A DNA stretch of 17,939 bases from the NCBI GenBank assembly GCA_963169155.1, contig CAUJGI010000321.1, forward strand, positions 1 through 17,939, given 5' to 3'. The stretch is from Chloroflexota bacterium (GTDB taxonomy: Bacteria > Chloroflexota > Anaerolineae > Promineifilales > Promineifilaceae). A program made the position numbers and the translations under genes. The notes below the pieces were generated by a model. It made no database searches, was not told where the DNA came from, and worked only from the letters and a program-made list of their open reading frames with translations. Positions 15,463-17,939 of the stretch are shown here, piece by piece. Position 1 is the first letter of the stretch; each line of letters begins with the position of its first letter.

Positions 15463-15574
15463 GCAGTTTGGCATAAATTTGTTCCGAATTCTGTCGGCGC
15501 TGCGCCAAACTGCTTAAAGTACAGCGCACAGCACTTAACTCGGTACTTACTTCTGCAAAGCTGTACTCAGTACC
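15463..15574. repeat. Cluster of three inverted repeats
   Basis: GCAGTTTGGC (15463-15472) is the exact complement of GCCAAACTGC (15504-15513). AGTACAGC (15518-15525) pairs with GCTGTACT (15560-15567). GGTACT (15542-15547) pairs with AGTACC (15569-15574). The last two overlap, so they exclude each other if formed in RNA. The cluster ends 17 bases before the -35 box of the acs promoter, a usual position for regulator-binding sites. Confidence 0.6.
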
Positions 15575-15590
15575 TGCCGCCAATTAAGAG

Positions 15591-15619
15591 TTTACGATTC
15601 TTGTTTTTCCTCTTATACT
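15591..15619 (+). promoter_or_regulatory. acs: Sigma-70-type promoter for acs
   Basis: TTTACG (15591-15596) and TATACT (15614-15619) are separated by exactly 17 bases. Transcription would start near 15626, giving a leader of about 190 bases to the GTG start. It is the best promoter match in the divergent region. Confidence 0.6.
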
Positions 15620-15805
15620 TGTGCCCGAAGGACACCCTACTTTGGTCGGTAACTTGCTGTGCCCCAAATCCGCTTAACCTTCGCAGCAAGCCAGCTTAAG
15701 CCAGGTGAACAATAACAACCTACATAAACTCGCCAAAGGCATGATCTGACATTTTCCCAGAGGTGACGCCGTTAGAAAATGCTCATGGTGAGGATCCATT
15801 CCTGG

Positions 15806-15812
15806 AAGGAGG
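15806..15812 (+). promoter_or_regulatory. acs: Strong ribosome-binding site that fixes the acs start at GTG 15818
   Basis: AAGGAGG, a near-perfect Shine-Dalgarno sequence, ends 5 bases before the GTG at 15818-15820. It lies inside the frame opened by the ATG at 15779, which has only a distant AGAGGTG. The GTG is therefore the start. Confidence 0.85.
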
Positions 15813-15817
15813 TTTCA

Positions 15818-17728
15818 GTGGCAGAGAACAATGGAATGACAGGTGATGTTTATTTCCCCGCACCTGAAGTTGTCGAACGAACTTACATCAAAAACTACGA
15901 AGAAGTCCATAAGGCGGCAACGGCCGATTTAGCCGGATTTTGGGGCAAAGTCGCCGCCGAAAACTACGAATGGTACAAGCCGTGGGAAACGGTCCTGGAC
16001 GACAGCAACGCGCCATTCTACAAATGGTTTGTGAATGCCAAAGTCAACATCATTCACAACGCCCTGGACCGGCACATGCGCACCGCTACCCGCAACAAGG
16101 CGGCGCTTATTTTTGAAGGCGAAAAGGGCGACAGCCGCGTTTACACCTACCAGCAGCTCAACCACGAAGTGTGCAAATTTGCCAGCGTCCTGCGCTCTAT
16201 GGGCATTGGCAAGGGCGACCGCGTCACCATCTACATGGGCCGCATCCCGGAACTGATGATCGCCATGCTGGCCTGCGCCAAAATTGGCGCGATGCATTCC
16301 GTGGTCTATGGCGGTTTTTCCACCGAGGCGCTGCTCGGCCGCATCGAAGACAGCCGCTCCAAGCTGCTCATCACCTGCGACGGCGCCTGGCTGCGCGGCG
16401 ACATCATCGAGCTGAAGAAGATTGCCAACGAAGCCGTGGATCGTGCCGGAACCATTCAATCCGTCATTTGCGTCAAGCGCACCGGGCACGATGTGGAAAT
16501 GGTGCACGGCCGTGATTACTGGTACCACGATCTGATGAGCCTGCCCGTGGCCGACGCCACCGCCAAAACCGAAGTGATGGACGCCGAAGACCCGCTCTTT
16601 ATCTTGTACACCTCTGGCACCACCGGCAAGCCTAAAGCGATTTTGCACACGCATGGCGGCTACATGGTGTGGACCTCCACCACGCTCAAATGGGTGTTCG
16701 ACATTCGCCCCGAGGACGTCTGGTGGTGCGCGGCTGATCCCGGCTGGATTACCGGCCACAGCTACATCGTTTACGCCCCGCTGATTTTGGGGGCCACCAG
16801 CTTCATGTACGAAGGCGCGCCGACGCACCCGTACCCGGATCGCTGGTGGTCGCTGGTGGCCAAGTACCACATCACCATTTTGTACACCGCCCCCACCGCC
16901 ATTCGCGGCCTGATGCGCTTTGGCGAAAGCTGGCCTGACAAGCACGATCTTTCCAGCCTGCGCCTGCTTGGCTCCGTGGGCGAGCCGATCAACCCGGAGG
17001 CGTGGAAATGGTATCACCGGGTCATCGGCAAGGATCGCTGCCCCATCATGGACACCTGGTGGCAGACGGAAACGGGCGGCTTTATGATCACCCCGCTGCC
17101 CAGCGTGCCGCTGAAGCCTGGCTCGGCCAGCCGCGCCTTCCCCGGCGTGCAAATTGACGTGGTGGATGAAGAAGGCGATCCGGTGGCCGTCAATGAAGAA
17201 GGCTACCTGGTGGTGCAGGCACCCTGGCCGGGCATGCTGCGCACCATCTTCCAGGACCCAGATCGGTATGTGACGCAGTATTGGAGCCGGTTTGCCGACC
17301 AGGGCTGGTACCTGCCGGGCGACAGCGCCAAGAAGGATGAGGATGGGTACATTTGGGTAATCGGCCGTATTGACGACGTGATCAAAGTGGCTGGCTATCG
17401 GCTGGGCACGGCCGAAATTGAGAGCGCCCTGGTGAGCCATGCGGCCGTGGCTGAAGCCGCCTGCATTGGCGTGCCGGACCCCAACGAGGTGAAGGGCAAC
17501 ATTATCAAGGCGTTTTGCATTTTGCGGCAGGGGTATGAACCCAGCGAGAAGCTGGCGATGGCCCTGCGCGACCATGTGGGGCACGAGATGGGACCGATTG
17601 CCAAACCGGCCACGGTTGAGTTTGTCGAGAGCCTGCCCAAGACCCGCTCTGGCAAGATCATGCGCCGCATCCTCAAAGCCCGCGTTCTGGGCCAGGACGA
17701 AGGGGATTTGTCTACTCTGGCGGATTAA
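15818..17728 (+). CDS. acs: Acetyl-CoA synthetase (AMP-forming)
   Basis: This 636-residue cytosolic enzyme converts acetate, ATP and CoA to acetyl-CoA, AMP and pyrophosphate through acetyl-AMP. The length fits the family. Visible motifs are the phosphate loop TSGTTGKPK at 265-273, WWQTETGG at 414-421, the ribose-binding Asp502 in YLPGDSA, Arg517 in IGRIDD, Arg528 in AGYRLGTAE and the C-terminal catalytic Lys613 in SGKIMRR. Lys613 is the residue acetylated by GNAT enzymes in other bacteria, which shuts off adenylation. Tyr in GYRLGT replaces the His of many bacterial enzymes. The GTG start is set by the AAGGAGG site upstream. Its codons favour C-ending triplets, and the gene has only one exact ACGGCCGT copy (16506), fewer than most neighbours. 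Confidence 0.98.
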   Translation: MAENNGMTGDVYFPAPEVVERTYIKNYEEVHKAATADLAGFWGKVAAENYEWYKPWETVLDDSNAPFYKWFVNAKVNIIHNALDRHMRTATRNKAALIFEGEKGDSRVYTYQQLNHEVCKFASVLRSMGIGKGDRVTIYMGRIPELMIAMLACAKIGAMHSVVYGGFSTEALLGRIEDSRSKLLITCDGAWLRGDIIELKKIANEAVDRAGTIQSVICVKRTGHDVEMVHGRDYWYHDLMSLPVADATAKTEVMDAEDPLFILYTSGTTGKPKAILHTHGGYMVWTSTTLKWVFDIRPEDVWWCAADPGWITGHSYIVYAPLILGATSFMYEGAPTHPYPDRWWSLVAKYHITILYTAPTAIRGLMRFGESWPDKHDLSSLRLLGSVGEPINPEAWKWYHRVIGKDRCPIMDTWWQTETGGFMITPLPSVPLKPGSASRAFPGVQIDVVDEEGDPVAVNEEGYLVVQAPWPGMLRTIFQDPDRYVTQYWSRFADQGWYLPGDSAKKDEDGYIWVIGRIDDVIKVAGYRLGTAEIESALVSHAAVAEAACIGVPDPNEVKGNIIKAFCILRQGYEPSEKLAMALRDHVGHEMGPIAKPATVEFVESLPKTRSGKIMRRILKARVLGQDEGDLSTLAD

Positions 17729-17735
17729 ATAAGTG

Positions 17736-17771
17736 GAAAAAGTGACAGGCACTTCCCAAAGGGCCTGTCAC
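17736..17771. terminator. Hairpin terminator between acs and the convergent partial gene
   Basis: GTGACAGGC (17742-17750) and GCCTGTCAC (17763-17771) are exact complements around a 12-base loop. On the minus strand the stem is followed by a run of five T, so it is a proper terminator for the minus-strand gene whose stop lies 2 bases away. On the plus strand the following bases are CTTCATG, making it weaker for acs. Confidence 0.8.
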
Positions 17772-17773
17772 CT

Positions 17774-17939
17774 TCATGAAAGCAACTTCTTTTTGCCAAA
17801 GTTAAAGGTTTGCTTAATTTCCCCATCATTGCTTTGACCTAAACCGTATACATCACCTGCGATTTGGACGTTGAACTGTCCCTCATCGGTTTTGGCCGGT
17901 TCGGCTTTGGCCATGAGTTCTTGGGCTGCCTGGATGACA
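17774..17939 (-). CDS. Unidentified gene, 3' end only
   Basis: The last 54 codons of a minus-strand gene enter from the right edge and end in TGA at 17774-17776. The readable end is rich in Lys and Gln and contains AQELMAKAEPAKTDEGQFN, then IAGDVYGLGQSNDGEIKQTF, and finishes with NFGKKKLLS. The alternation of Gly, Asp, Asn and hydrophobic residues in GDVYGLGQSNDGEIKQTFNF resembles short C-terminal beta elements seen in some bacterial NTPase and effector proteins, but the match is only a visual impression and I give no family. Support for it being a real gene comes from the uninterrupted frame and the terminator placed exactly at its end. Confidence 0.65.
   Translation of the reverse strand, partial: VIQAAQELMAKAEPAKTDEGQFNVQIAGDVYGLGQSNDGEIKQTFNFGKKKLLS

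Larger units (their letters stand above)
15329..15817. other. 489-base divergent control region between sensor kinase and acs
   Basis: No gene is visible here. Contents: a cluster of inverted repeats (15463-15574), a good plus-strand promoter (15591-15619) and a leader of roughly 190 bases before the acs GTG start. GCTTAA (15672-15677) and TTAAGC (15696-15701) in that leader could form a small hairpin. An in-frame ATG at 15779 lies in the leader. No minus-strand promoter for the sensor kinase could be picked with confidence. Confidence 0.5.

Noticed and set aside
15779..15817. ATG start for acs 39 bases upstream of the chosen GTG
   Set aside because: The strong AAGGAGG site lies inside this extension and points to GTG 15818; the added residues have no family support.
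15929..17752. 607-codon minus-strand open frame opposite acs
   Set aside because: The composition (Gly, His, Ala, Val rich) is typical of an antisense shadow of a C-ending-codon gene, and the plus strand encodes an intact Acs.

Overview
The window looks like a chromosomal segment from a Chloroflexota bacterium, most likely an Anaerolineae-type lineage. This is inferred from moderate GC content, multi-GAF sensor kinases, a CpXC-domain protein, a double-zinc-ribbon membrane protein and a class III PPK2. No rRNA or marker gene is present to prove the assignment. I see no phage, transposase or CRISPR; the genes read as ordinary housekeeping, signalling and energy genes.

Layout, left to right: (1) tRNA-Leu(CAG) with its own promoter and a strong terminator (18-187). 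(2) A 410-base non-coding leader, then a membrane-anchored protein with three copies of a ~45-residue repeat (598-1677), ending in a bidirectional terminator. (3) Convergent to it, a GNAT acetyltransferase fused to a cyclic-nucleotide-binding-like domain (1766-3355, minus). (4) A 421-base divergent control region with two inverted-repeat elements, then a soluble GAF-PAS histidine kinase (3777-5372) and a CpXC zinc protein with four helical repeats (5464-6801). (5) A 50-residue Flp-type prepilin (6928-7080) with a terminator. (6) A zinc-ribbon membrane protein read from a nearly leaderless start (7200-7745), followed by an ABC exporter pair (7816-9631). (7) On the minus strand, a TerC-family protein (9709-10488), a polyphosphate kinase 2 (10647-11450) and a 1221-residue 7TM-PAS-GAF-GAF-GAF-PAS sensor kinase (11663-15328). 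(8) A 489-base divergent region rich in inverted repeats, then acetyl-CoA synthetase (15818-17728). (9) The 3' end of an unidentified minus-strand gene running off the window (17774-17939).

How the genes may work together (inference): Acs consumes ATP and releases AMP, class III PPK2 can return AMP and ADP to ATP using polyphosphate, and GNAT-cNMP fusions in mycobacteria acetylate Acs. The window could therefore hold an acetate-activation, energy-recycling and post-translational-control neighbourhood, although the genes are not in one operon. The two histidine kinases have no response regulator nearby.

The strongest genome-scale signal is the 8-base palindrome ACGGCCGT. I count 31 copies by eye, where fewer than one is expected. 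They lie in genes of both strands, in all three codon phases, in gaps and inside a terminator, which resembles the HIP1 phenomenon of cyanobacteria.
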